A stretch of DNA of 43,992 nucleotides from Aromatoleum toluvorans (GTDB lineage Bacteria > Pseudomonadota > Gammaproteobacteria > Burkholderiales > Rhodocyclaceae), in NCBI RefSeq assembly GCF_012910905.1, contig NZ_WTVN01000035.1:1-43992 (forward strand). Direction: 5' to 3'. This document shows, piece after piece, positions 10,459 to 22,407 of this stretch (within the stretch, counting starts at the first letter, position 1; the number at the start of each line of letters is the position of its first letter). The position numbers and the translations under genes were made by a program. The notes under the pieces were generated by a model. It was not told where the DNA came from, made no database searches, and was given only the letters and a program-made list of their open reading frames with translations.

Positions 10459-11552
10459 AGCCGCTCGCGCCGGCCTGGCGGAAGGCCATACGACTTGCAC
10501 TGCTGATCGGCGTGCTGCTCGCGCTGTACGCGCTCGCGCTCGCGAAGCACGACGAACGCGCGCGCATCCGCGAGCAGCCGGTGACGCTCACGCCGGGCTG
10601 CGCCGACAAGCTCGCCCGCTACGGCCTCGCCGCCGGAGCGACCTACGTGTCGCCCTACGCGCTCGCGCGCACCGGACAGGCGACCGTGCGCCGAGGCTAC
10701 AGTGAGGAGGACGTGCGCGCGATCGAGCGCGGCTGCAACATCATCGACGACCTGCAGGGACAGCTCGCCGCGGACCCGGCGCGCGAACGCTGGAACGCGA
10801 CGCGCTTCGTGCGCGGCACCCACACGAGCTGCGACCACTGCCACCAGGGCATCGGCGACAAGCAGACCGCGGCCGGCGTGCCGCAGCCCGGCTCGCTGAG
10901 CCTCGCCGCGTCGTGGGTCATGGCCGACATGTACGACCAGTTCACCGGCATCCTGCTGCCCTACGAGCTGCGCCAGATGCAGTGCTACATCAACTCGTCG
11001 AACGGCTACAAGCCGAACATCGCCGACGACCTGATCCGCGACGTCACCGCGTATGGCCGCTTCCTCGCCGCGGCGCTCGACCTGCGCTTCGGCAACCGCT
11101 ATCCGGAACAGGGTATCGACGAGGTGACCGCCTCATCGACACTCAAGCGCGGCGACGACTATGTCCGCGGCGGCGCGCTGTTCAGGGAGAAGTGCGCGCG
11201 CTGCCACGGCCCGCAGGGGCTCGGGACGGTCGTCGACGGCAAGGTGCTGTTCCCGGCAGTAGCCGGGCCGAACGCGTTCAACCTGCAGTCGCGCAACAAC
11301 TTCTCCTTCGTGTCGACGATCCTGCCGGGCTTCATCTGCCGCAACATGCCGCTCGGCGAGGAGGGCACGCTCTCCAACCAGGACTGCCGCGACATCGCCT
11401 TCTACGTCAGCAACCTGCCGCGGCCCGCCGGCGACAAGCAGGGACCGCTCGCGGCGCTGTGGCAGCAGCTGATGATGCACGTGATGCCGCCGCTGATCCA
11501 TACCGTCGAATCCTGGCAGCGGCCGGGCGAAACCGTGGGGAGCGGGACGTGA
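10455..11552 (+). CDS. Dihaem cytochrome c of the thiosulfate dehydrogenase (TsdA)-like family
   Basis: The 365-residue protein has an N-terminal anchor (about 11-30) and two haem motifs, CDHCH (126-130) and CARCH (247-251). The first domain has QCYINSSNG (Cys177), matching the place of the cysteine haem ligand in TsdA. The second ends FICRNMPLGEEGTLSNQD then AFYVSNLPRP, closely resembling the TsdA C-terminal domain, with Met298 as probable axial ligand. TsdA interconverts thiosulfate and tetrathionate, but this protein has a longer N-terminus, a C-terminal extension after PRP and a membrane anchor, so the activity is not certain. GTG start overlaps the previous stop; the stop overlaps the SulP start. 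Confidence 0.8.
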   Translation: MKPLAPAWRKAIRLALLIGVLLALYALALAKHDERARIREQPVTLTPGCADKLARYGLAAGATYVSPYALARTGQATVRRGYSEEDVRAIERGCNIIDDLQGQLAADPARERWNATRFVRGTHTSCDHCHQGIGDKQTAAGVPQPGSLSLAASWVMADMYDQFTGILLPYELRQMQCYINSSNGYKPNIADDLIRDVTAYGRFLAAALDLRFGNRYPEQGIDEVTASSTLKRGDDYVRGGALFREKCARCHGPQGLGTVVDGKVLFPAVAGPNAFNLQSRNNFSFVSTILPGFICRNMPLGEEGTLSNQDCRDIAFYVSNLPRPAGDKQGPLAALWQQLMMHVMPPLIHTVESWQRPGETVGSGT

Positions 11553-13135
11553 ACGTGAAGACCGGCGTGTTTGCGTGGGCACCGCCGCGCGCGGGCGCAC
11601 TCGGCAACGAGTTGCTGATCGGACTGACGCTCGCGATCGTCGTGCTGCCGCAGGCGATCGCGTTCTCGACGACGCTGGCCGGCCTGCCGTCGTATTTCGG
11701 CCTCTACTGCGCGATCTGGGGCGTGCTGTTCACGGCGCTGCTGAACCCGTCGCGGGTGTTCCACGGCGGGCCCAACAGCACGCTGTCGGCGGTCGTCGGC
11801 GTCACGCTGCTGCCGGTCGCGCCGCAATTCGGCCCCGACTACATCGGCTATGCGCTGACGCTGTTCCTGCTCGCGGGGCTGATCCAGCTGGTGTTCCTCG
11901 CGGTGCGGCCGCTCGGGCGGATGCTCGACTTCGTCAGCGAACCGGTCGCCAACGGCATGATCTGCGGCATCGGCCTGTACATGATTTTCAAGTCATTCCC
12001 GGCCTTCGCCGGACTGCCGATCAACACCCAGGTCGAATGGCGCCTGTGGATCGCCTGGCAGAGCTTCCTCGCGGTGCTCGAGATCGGCAACCTGCACGCG
12101 ATCCACATCGGCCTGATCACGCTGCTCGTGACCATCGTCGCGCGCCAGTTCGCAGCCCTGCGCAACTGGGCGATCCTGCTCGGCATCGTCGCCGGCACGC
12201 TGTACTCGGAATGGCTGAACGCCCGCCTCGGGCTCGCTGCCACGCTGGTCGAACAGACCGCCAACGTCTCCGCCGCGGGCTTCGTGTACCCGTCCGTGCC
12301 GCTGGTTGCCCAGGAGGCGATGCCCGACATCATCAGCATCATCCCCGGCGCGGTCACGCTCGCGCTGTTGGGCCTGTTCCAGACGGTCGCCGCGATGCGG
12401 CGCATGAACCGCCGCAGCGGCCAGTTCGTCGACGCGCGCCACGGCATCTTCGCCGACGCGCTCTCCAACTGCGTGCTGCCCTTCATCTCGGCGCTGCCGA
12501 CCTGCGCATCGTTCAACCGCATGTCGCTGATGCACGCGATGAACACCGGCAGCCGGCTCGCCGCCGTCTCGTCGGCGCTGTTCCTGCTCGCGCTGGTGAG
12601 CTTCTTCGGCGACTTCATCGCGATCATCCCGGTGCCGGCGATGGCCGCGATCATCATGGTCGTCGGCGCCAACATGATCGACTGGTCGGACATCCGCGCG
12701 CACTTCCAGCACCGCCCCGAAGCGATCGTGTTCAGCGCCTCCTTCCTGTCGGTGCATCTCTTCGGCCTCTTCGGCGCGGTGATCTGCGGCTCGCTGCTTG
12801 CCCTCGCCTATGCGAAGTGGGAGAAGGCGCATCCCAACGTCAGCCTCGAGCACAACGTGTTGCGCATCCGCGGCAACATCTATTACGGCTCGCTGCCGGT
12901 GATCGAGTCGCTATACCACCGGGCCAGCACCGACGCGCGCATCGACGAGCTGATCGTCGATTTCTCCGCGGTCCACCACATCGACCCGGAAGGCATCCGC
13001 TGGCTCGCCGAGGTCGGCAGGAACGGGAAGGTCCGCTTCATCGACCGGCGCAGCGGGCAGGACCGGCGTGCCGTTTCGGGCGAATCCCCGCCCGACCGCA
13101 AGCGCCGCGACCGCCGCCGCCGGCACACGCTGTAG
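11549..13135 (+). CDS. SulP family inorganic anion transporter with C-terminal STAS-like domain
   Basis: The 528-residue protein shows about ten or more hydrophobic helices and the SulP opening signature (LTLAIVVLPQAIAFS, GLYCAIWGVLFTALL, HGGPNSTLSAVVG). SulP proteins carry sulfate, bicarbonate or other anions across the inner membrane. The C-terminus has a short STAS-like segment, LIVDFSAVHHIDPEGIRWL, in which the usual phosphorylatable serine after the aspartate is proline. It ends in an arginine-rich tail with two R-R/D-R-R clusters. GTG start at 11549 overlaps the cytochrome stop, so it belongs to the five-gene operon. The substrate cannot be told; sulfate or thiosulfate export or import is a context-based guess. 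Confidence 0.88.
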   Translation: MNVKTGVFAWAPPRAGALGNELLIGLTLAIVVLPQAIAFSTTLAGLPSYFGLYCAIWGVLFTALLNPSRVFHGGPNSTLSAVVGVTLLPVAPQFGPDYIGYALTLFLLAGLIQLVFLAVRPLGRMLDFVSEPVANGMICGIGLYMIFKSFPAFAGLPINTQVEWRLWIAWQSFLAVLEIGNLHAIHIGLITLLVTIVARQFAALRNWAILLGIVAGTLYSEWLNARLGLAATLVEQTANVSAAGFVYPSVPLVAQEAMPDIISIIPGAVTLALLGLFQTVAAMRRMNRRSGQFVDARHGIFADALSNCVLPFISALPTCASFNRMSLMHAMNTGSRLAAVSSALFLLALVSFFGDFIAIIPVPAMAAIIMVVGANMIDWSDIRAHFQHRPEAIVFSASFLSVHLFGLFGAVICGSLLALAYAKWEKAHPNVSLEHNVLRIRGNIYYGSLPVIESLYHRASTDARIDELIVDFSAVHHIDPEGIRWLAEVGRNGKVRFIDRRSGQDRRAVSGESPPDRKRRDRRRRHTL

Positions 13136-13141
13136 CCGCCG

Positions 13142-13160
13142 CCGGCACTTCCCGTGCCGG
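13142..13160. terminator. Hairpin between convergent sulP and OB-fold genes
   Basis: CCGGCAC and GTGCCGG pair over 7 bp around a TTCCC loop, directly after the SulP stop. No T tract follows on either strand. Its place between convergent genes makes a terminator role plausible. Confidence 0.35.
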
Positions 13161-13191
13161 GCAGCGTGACGATCGGGCGCGGACCAAGCGC

Positions 13192-13560
13192 TTACTTCTT
13201 CGCGATGGTCGCGTCCTCGACCAGCAGCGGGTACATGTAGCCCGAGCCGAAATCGCGGTCGAGCGTGACGTTGCCGGTGACGACGACTTCGTCGCCGACC
13301 GCGGCAGTGTCCTTGCTCGTGACGATGAGGTTGTTGGTGCCCTGTTCACCCGAACCGTCGCGCACGTGGACGAAGTTGCGGCCCATGATGCCGTTGTTCA
13401 CCTTGACCACCTTGCCGCTGACCTGGATCGCCTTGCCCGACAGCGCGGCCTTTTCCTGATACACGGCGGCGACGGTCTTGACGGCGGCGTCCTCGGCGAA
13501 GGCCGCGGGGGCGACGGAAGCGAGCATTCCGGCGATGACGAGGGCGAGAATTTTCTTCAC
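13192..13560 (-). CDS. Periplasmic OB-fold protein (NrfJ-like)
   Basis: A 122-residue protein with a Sec signal peptide (VKKILALVIAGMLASVAPAAFA). The mature part contains GKAIQVSGKVVKVNNGIMGRNFVH and a later GDEVVVTGNVTLDRDFGSGY, a five-stranded OB-fold pattern as in the NrfJ/tRNA-anti-like periplasmic family. Function of these proteins is poorly defined; some are linked to metal or c-type cytochrome physiology. GTG 13560 was chosen because AGGAG stands upstream at a normal distance and it begins the signal peptide; the 5'-longer reading to 13650 lacks a ribosome site. It is downstream of the chemoreceptor on the same strand, with a 136-base gap. Confidence 0.75.
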   Translation of the reverse strand: MKKILALVIAGMLASVAPAAFAEDAAVKTVAAVYQEKAALSGKAIQVSGKVVKVNNGIMGRNFVHVRDGSGEQGTNNLIVTSKDTAAVGDEVVVTGNVTLDRDFGSGYMYPLLVEDATIAKK

Positions 13561-13696
13561 GAACAGACTCCTGCTGATGGGTCCGCATGCGGACAGGAAG
13601 GCAATGCTGCAAGCGGGCATTGTATACCCCTGCCGCGGCGGCGGGCGCATGACGTCCGACTGAGACGATGCCGCGCCCGCACGTGCCGCGGATGCA

Positions 13697-15304
13697 TCAG
13701 GCGAGGCGGAAGCGCCCCGCGGTGCCCTGCAGCTTCGCCGCGACTCCTTCGAGCTGCTGCGCGGCGGTCGCCGTCTGCTTGACCGCGGCGCTGTTTTCCT
13801 CGCTCATCTGCGCGGTCTGCTCGACGCGGCGCGCGATCTCGTTGCTCGCGGTGGACTGCTCGTGCAGCGCGCTGGTGATGTCCTCGACCGCCGCGACGAC
13901 GTGGCGCGCCTGGTCGGTCAGGACGCTCATCGCCTCGCCCGCCTCGCGCGACAGCGCATCGACGCTGCCCATGTGCGCAACGACCTTCTCCATGCTCGCG
14001 ACGGCGTCGTGAGTGACGTTCTGCACCTGCGCGATCATCTCGGTGATCTCCTGCGTCGACTTGCCGGTGCGCTCGGCGAGCTTGCGCACCTCGTCGGCGA
14101 CCACCGCGAAGCCGCGCCCCTGCTCGCCGGCGCGCGCCGCCTCGATCGCGGCGTTGAGCGCCAGCAGGTTGGTCTGGTCGGCGATGTCGCGGATGACGCC
14201 GACGATCGACGAGATCTGGTCGGAGAAGCCGCCCAGCAGGCGGATCTGCTCGGCCGTGTGGCCGACCGCGGTGGCGGTGACACGACCGCTCTCGACCATG
14301 CGCGTGACGATCTCGTGGCCTTCGGCGGACTTGCGCCCCGACTCGGTGGCGGCGCTGCGCACGTCCCTCGCGTGGTCGGACACCTGGGCGATGCTGACCG
14401 ACATTTCCTCGACCGACGCCGCCATCGACGAGGCCGCCTGCGACTGCTGCTCGGTCGAGCCCGACAGCTGCGTGGTCGTCGCGACCAGTTCCCCGCTCAT
14501 CGACGCCAGGCCGTCCGCGTGTTCCTGCATGTGCGCGGCGATCTCGCGCAGGTTGCCCTGCATCGCACGGCAGGCGGCCAGCACCTTCGCCAGCTCGTCG
14601 CGGCCGTCCACGTCGAAGGCGTGCGTCAGGTCGCCCGCCGCGATGCGCTCGGCGGCCTGCTGCACGGTCTGCAGCGGCTTGAGGATGGAGCGCAGCACGA
14701 ATCCGGCATACACCGCCAGCGCGAGCGCGGCGACGACCGCGACGATGGCGATCTCCAGCAGGGTCTCGCTGCGCTTGGCGTCGAAGCGGCGGTCGGCGTC
14801 TTGGGCCTCGCGCCCCATCGACTCCGCCACCTTTGCCAGGTGTTCGCGGATGCGTTCGACGGTGGCGTCGGCCTCGTCGTCGATCGCATGGATCGTCGGA
14901 TCGACTTCGTTGGCAGCGTTCAGCGTCGGCAGCAGACGCTTCTCGAACAGCGCCACGATCGCCTCGACCTCCCGGCGCGCCTGGGCCACCGCCTGCTTCT
15001 CCTCGGACGAATCCGCGGCCTCGTCGAGCCGCTGCAGGTCTGCGTTCGCCTCGGCATGCAGGGCGGCGAAATCCTTCTTCGCGGCATCGATATCGCGGTT
15101 GATGATCGTGTCGGCAAAGATCTGGTAGAACTGCGCTCCCAGCCAGGACGCCTCGGCTGCACGCGCCTGCGCCTGCGTCTTGGCAAAACCGTCGTCCTGG
15201 GCGTTGGCGAGATGGCTCATGCCGTACAGCGCGATTCCCATCACGGCGGCAAGCATGATGAGCGCGATGGCGACCATCGCCTGCAGACGGTGTTTGACAG
15301 ACAT
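13697..15304 (-). CDS. Methyl-accepting chemotaxis protein
   Basis: The 535-residue protein starts [17 protein letters not shown] with a first membrane helix (about 8-28), a roughly 155-residue helical periplasmic domain of the four-helix-bundle type, a second helix (about 185-207), a HAMP domain and a cytoplasmic signalling domain. The conserved hairpin tip is [20 protein letters not shown] followed by [18 protein letters not shown], so it can couple to CheA/CheW. There is no CheR-binding pentapeptide; it ends GRFRLA. Ligand unknown. A sigma-28-like promoter lies upstream, fitting the flagellar regulon. The start at 15304 begins the membrane helix; the reading to 15448 adds an unlikely leader. 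Confidence 0.94.
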   Translation of the reverse strand: MSVKHRLQAMVAIALIMLAAVMGIALYGMSHLANAQDDGFAKTQAQARAAEASWLGAQFYQIFADTIINRDIDAAKKDFAALHAEANADLQRLDEAADSSEEKQAVAQARREVEAIVALFEKRLLPTLNAANEVDPTIHAIDDEADATVERIREHLAKVAESMGREAQDADRRFDAKRSETLLEIAIVAVVAALALAVYAGFVLRSILKPLQTVQQAAERIAAGDLTHAFDVDGRDELAKVLAACRAMQGNLREIAAHMQEHADGLASMSGELVATTTQLSGSTEQQSQAASSMAASVEEMSVSIAQVSDHARDVRSAATESGRKSAEGHEIVTRMVESGRVTATAVGHTAEQIRLLGGFSDQISSIVGVIRDIADQTNLLALNAAIEAARAGEQGRGFAVVADEVRKLAERTGKSTQEITEMIAQVQNVTHDAVASMEKVVAHMGSVDALSREAGEAMSVLTDQARHVVAAVEDITSALHEQSTASNEIARRVEQTAQMSEENSAAVKQTATAAQQLEGVAAKLQGTAGRFRLA

Positions 15305-15356
15305 TTCTTGTGCTCCCTGGCAATGCCGCGCGACGACTGCCGACGGCGTCCGGATC

Positions 15357-15383
15357 TTAACGGCAAAGCCGCAGGGATTTTGA
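15357..15383 (-). promoter_or_regulatory. Sigma-28 (FliA)-like promoter for the chemoreceptor
   Basis: On the complement, TCAAAATC (15383-15376) is followed by exactly 11 bases and GCCGTTAA (15364-15357). The latter matches 7 of 8 positions of the FliA -10 consensus GCCGATAA and the former resembles the -35 TAAAGTTT/TCAAG type. It stands about 50 bases upstream of the MCP start, as expected for a flagellar-class promoter. Confidence 0.6.
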
Positions 15384-15582
15384 GGTTTTATTTCACCGGA
15401 TTGATCGGCGGACGACGCCCCGCAATGGTGCATCCGGGCGACGTTCAAGGCTTGGGGCGGGTCCCGGCCCTGCCCCTGATCATGCTATAGGCATTTTTTC
15501 ACGGCACGCCGACCGACCGTCAATGCAATCGTCGGCATTGCGCGCTAGCATCGCGGCATCCCGACTACCCGAGGCCGCAACG

Positions 15583-17223
15583 ATGGCACGCATCCACCCC
15601 GAAGGCTGGCAGCGCATCCCGGCGAGCGGGGCATTGGCGCGCGAACTCGAGACCCTGGCGACGCTGGCCGAAGGCTTGCCCGACGACCATGCCGTGTATC
15701 ACGGCATCCACTGGACGCGGGTGAATCGCGACCACGCGCTGTTCGGCGAGATCGACTTCGTCGTCGTCGGCCCGAGCGGCCGGCTGCTGCTGATCGAGCA
15801 GAAATCGGGCTTCCTCGACGAGACCGCGGACGGGCTGGTCAAGGCCTACGCGAAGGCGAAGAAGAACGTCAGCGTGCAGATGGCGCGCAGCGCGGACCAT
15901 CTGCGCGAGCGCCTCGGCGTCTTCCTGAAGGGCCACAAGGCGCGCATCGACGCGCTGCTCTACTGCCCGGATTACACCGTGCGCCAGCCGGGCAGCGCCG
16001 GGATCGACCCTGCGCGCATCGTCGACGCGAGCCGGCGCGAGCATCTCGTGGCGATCGTGCAGAGCCTGCTGCGCGACGACACGCGCGACCGCGTGGTGCT
16101 CGACAACATCGCGCGTTTCCTCACCGACGAGCTGGAACTCGTGCCGGAGGTGAACGCCATCGTCGGCCAGGCGGAGGCGCTGTACACGCGGCTCGCCGGC
16201 GGCCTGGCGGAATGGGCGCGGCGCATCGAGATGGAGCCCTTCCGCCTGCGCGTCACCGGCACCGCCGGCAGCGGCAAGACGCAGCTCGCGATGGCGGTGT
16301 TCCGCGACGCGCTCGCGGCGGGGCGGCGGCCGCTGTACGTGTGCTACAACCGCCCGCTCGCGGACCACATCGCGCTGATCGCGCCGCCCGGCGGCGAAGT
16401 CGCAACCTACCACCAGCTGTGCGACCGCGTGCTGCGCGCGCACGGCGCGGTGCCCGATTTCCGCCGGCCCGACGCGTTCGCCGAACTGGAACAGCGCTTC
16501 GGCGCGCTCGACGCGGGCGAGGCGTGGCGCTTCGACGAGCTGATCGTCGACGAGGGACAGGACTTCCGCGAGGACTGGCGCGACGCGCTGCTGCGCCTGC
16601 TGCGGCCCGGCGCGCGCGCGTGGTGGCTGGAGGACCCGCTGCAGAACCTGTACGAGCGCCCGCCCGTCGCGCTGCCCGGCTGGGTGCGCCTCACGAGCGA
16701 ACGCAACTACCGCAGCCCGGGCGACATCCTGTCGGCGCTGAACCGCATGCTGCCGCTGGCGCGGCCGCTGGAGGCCGGCAGCCCGCTCACCGGCTCGGAC
16801 GTCGAGATCCTGACGTGGGCGGATTCCGCCGAGCTCATCGACGCGACCAAGCGCGCGATGACGCGCGCGATCGGGCTGGGCTTCCGCCGCGACATGATCG
16901 CGACGATCACCTTCCGCGGGCGCGAACATTCGGCGTTCACGCCCTACGACCGCCTCGGCGCGCACCGCCTGAAGGCCTTCAGCGGGACCTACGACCTGTT
17001 GGGCAACCCGGTGTATTCGGACGGCGACTTCCTGATCGACTCGGTGTACCGCTTCAAGGGCCAGGCCGCGCCGTGCGTGATCTTCACCGAGATCGACTTC
17101 GCGGAGCTCGACGCGCTGACGGTGCGCAAGCTCTTCGTCGGCGCGACGCGCGCGAGCATGAAGCTGATCCTGGTCGTGTCGGAGCGCGCGGCCGGCCACC
17201 TGCTCGCCGGCCTCGACCGCTGA
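15583..17223 (+). CDS. NERD nuclease-related domain fused to UvrD/Rep-like DNA helicase
   Basis: A 546-residue two-part protein. Residues about 15-130 form a NERD domain with GEIDFVVV (D58) and LLLIEQKSG (E72, K74), the D...E-x-K pattern of the restriction-endonuclease fold. A superfamily 1 helicase follows: Walker A GTAGSGKT (226-233), DEGQDF (323-328) for motif II, ERNYRS for motif IV, FKGQAAPCVIF and VGATRASMKL for motifs V/VI. It is shorter than true UvrD. Such proteins act on DNA in repair or in phage defence, but no role can be assigned. No partner gene is linked: MCP is divergent and czcA convergent. ATG 15583 gives the normal NERD start; 15523 is possible. Confidence 0.85.
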   Translation: MARIHPEGWQRIPASGALARELETLATLAEGLPDDHAVYHGIHWTRVNRDHALFGEIDFVVVGPSGRLLLIEQKSGFLDETADGLVKAYAKAKKNVSVQMARSADHLRERLGVFLKGHKARIDALLYCPDYTVRQPGSAGIDPARIVDASRREHLVAIVQSLLRDDTRDRVVLDNIARFLTDELELVPEVNAIVGQAEALYTRLAGGLAEWARRIEMEPFRLRVTGTAGSGKTQLAMAVFRDALAAGRRPLYVCYNRPLADHIALIAPPGGEVATYHQLCDRVLRAHGAVPDFRRPDAFAELEQRFGALDAGEAWRFDELIVDEGQDFREDWRDALLRLLRPGARAWWLEDPLQNLYERPPVALPGWVRLTSERNYRSPGDILSALNRMLPLARPLEAGSPLTGSDVEILTWADSAELIDATKRAMTRAIGLGFRRDMIATITFRGREHSAFTPYDRLGAHRLKAFSGTYDLLGNPVYSDGDFLIDSVYRFKGQAAPCVIFTEIDFAELDALTVRKLFVGATRASMKLILVVSERAAGHLLAGLDR

Positions 17224-17224
17224 C

Positions 17225-17253
17225 GGCCCGGGTGCCGTGTCCGGCCCCGGGCC
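17225..17253. terminator. Hairpin between convergent helicase and czcA genes
   Basis: GGCCCGGG and CCCGGGCC form a perfect 8-bp stem with a 13-base loop immediately after the helicase stop and before the czcA stop. No T tract is present. It probably serves both convergent transcripts. Confidence 0.4.
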
Positions 17254-17262
17254 TTGCCACGC

Positions 17263-20806
<3,544 letters not shown>

Positions 20807-20821
20807 CCTGGTGTCCTCCGC

Positions 20822-22390
20822 TCAGTGATCGTGGCTCGCGCCGGCCTTGCCCAGCTCGGCCTTGATGACGAAGCTGTTCTTCGCCGCGTAGCGCTCGCCG
20901 GCGCGCAACCCGCCCAGCACTTCGACGTAACGCCCGTCGCTGCGGCCCAGCTCCAGCGGGCGCGCTTCGAACGCGTCGCCGTAACGGCCGAACACGACCT
21001 TCCAGTCGCGCAGGTCCTGGATCGCCGCGGCGGCGACGGCGACCGGCACCCTGGCCTCGTCGGCGAGGACCTCGACCGTGACCGGCAGCCCCGGCCGCCA
21101 CTGCCCCTTGTCGTTCTTCACGACGATGCGCGCGGTCGCGCTGCGCGTGTGCTCGCCGATCAGCGCGCTCACGTAGGTGACGCGCCCTTCGGCGGTCGCG
21201 TCGAAGGCATTGGCGGCGACGCGCGCGCTGCGCCCCGCGGTGACCGCGGGCAGGTCGCGCGCCGCCACCGGCGCCTCGACCCACACCGTCGACAGGTCGG
21301 ACACGGTGAACACCGTCGCGTCCTCGCCGACCGCCGCGCCGACCGACAGGCGCTTGTCGGTCACGACGCCGTCGATCGGCGCGCGCAATTCGTAGCGCGT
21401 CAGATCTCCGTCCCCACCCGCCGCGGCACCCAGCGCGGCCAACTTCTGGCGTGCGCTCTGCGCCTCGATCTCCGCCTCCTGCATCGCCGCGCGCGCCTGC
21501 AGCATGTCCTGCTCGGGCGAGATCTTCTGCTCCCACAAGGTCTTTTCGCGCTCGTAAGTGGTGCGCGCCAGCGCCAGCCGGCGCTGTGCGGCGAGCAGTG
21601 CGCTGCGCTGGTCGGCGAGCGCGTGGCTGCTCAACACGGCGAGCACCTGCCCCTTCTTCACGCGGTCGCCGGCATTGACCTTGACCGCCTCGACGAGCCC
21701 GGCCAGGCGCGGCACGACATGCACGGTGCGGTCGGCGTCGTAGCGCACTTCGCCGAGCAGGCTCAGCGTCGTGCCGATCGTCGCCGGCCCCGCCTCGGCG
21801 ATCTCGACACCCGCCCCCTGCAGCTGCGCATCGCTCATCGCGACACGGGCCTCGGCCTGCGCATAGCCGAGTTCATAGCTCTTGCCGTCGTGCTCGGCGC
21901 GCACCGTGACCTCGAACGAATGCGGCTCGCTCACGACCGCGTCGCCCTTGAGGTAATCCTCCTCCTGCGTGAAGCGGAAGACCTGCGCGGGCTGGCCGAG
22001 GCGCTCGAGCGTGAGCTCGACGCGACTGCGGGCCGGGTCGAGCGGTTTGCCGTCGAGATAGGTGTAGACGCGGAACTGCGGCTCCACGCCGGTCTCGAAG
22101 ATCGTCACTTCCACCGTATATGGGCCTTCGCCCAGCAGCTTGCCGCCGTGCGGCCCCTTCACGGGCTCGGCGCGTTCGTGCCCGTGCCCGTCCTCGTGAG
22201 CGTCGGCGGGCGCACCGGCCTTGTCGTCCTTGTGGGCGTCTTCCTTGTGTCCCGCCTCGCTATGCTCCCCGTGGCCGTCGCCGGCCGGGGCGGGTTTGTC
22301 GGTGTTCAGGATTGCGGCGCCGAGCGCGACGCCGGCGACCAGCACCAGCGCGATCGCAAGCTTCTGCTTGCCGGGTTTGTGTTCCTTCAT
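20822..22390 (-). CDS. czcB: RND efflux periplasmic adaptor CzcB
   Basis: The 522-residue protein has one N-terminal helix (LAIALVLVAGVALGAAIL) and then a His/Asp/Glu-rich region (residues about 38-75, with several HGH/GHK/HED groups) fitting periplasmic Zn/Cd binding. An extra N-terminal beta domain precedes the membrane-fusion core: the lipoyl half VPRLAGLVEAVKVNAGDRV, a coiled-coil hairpin (about 280-350) and the beta-barrel domains. It bridges CzcA and CzcC and may hand over metal. The long His-rich form is characteristic of CzcB rather than CusB. It starts 17 bases after the czcC stop. All czc genes read leftward. Confidence 0.93.
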   Translation of the reverse strand: MKEHKPGKQKLAIALVLVAGVALGAAILNTDKPAPAGDGHGEHSEAGHKEDAHKDDKAGAPADAHEDGHGHERAEPVKGPHGGKLLGEGPYTVEVTIFETGVEPQFRVYTYLDGKPLDPARSRVELTLERLGQPAQVFRFTQEEDYLKGDAVVSEPHSFEVTVRAEHDGKSYELGYAQAEARVAMSDAQLQGAGVEIAEAGPATIGTTLSLLGEVRYDADRTVHVVPRLAGLVEAVKVNAGDRVKKGQVLAVLSSHALADQRSALLAAQRRLALARTTYEREKTLWEQKISPEQDMLQARAAMQEAEIEAQSARQKLAALGAAAGGDGDLTRYELRAPIDGVVTDKRLSVGAAVGEDATVFTVSDLSTVWVEAPVAARDLPAVTAGRSARVAANAFDATAEGRVTYVSALIGEHTRSATARIVVKNDKGQWRPGLPVTVEVLADEARVPVAVAAAAIQDLRDWKVVFGRYGDAFEARPLELGRSDGRYVEVLGGLRAGERYAAKNSFVIKAELGKAGASHDH

Positions 22391-22407
22391 CGGGGTACTC
22401 CGGTTCT

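Noticed and set aside
10455-11552. Calling the dihaem cytochrome a true thiosulfate dehydrogenase
   Set aside because: The fold fits, but the N-terminal anchor and the C-terminal extension differ from TsdA and no activity can be read from sequence.
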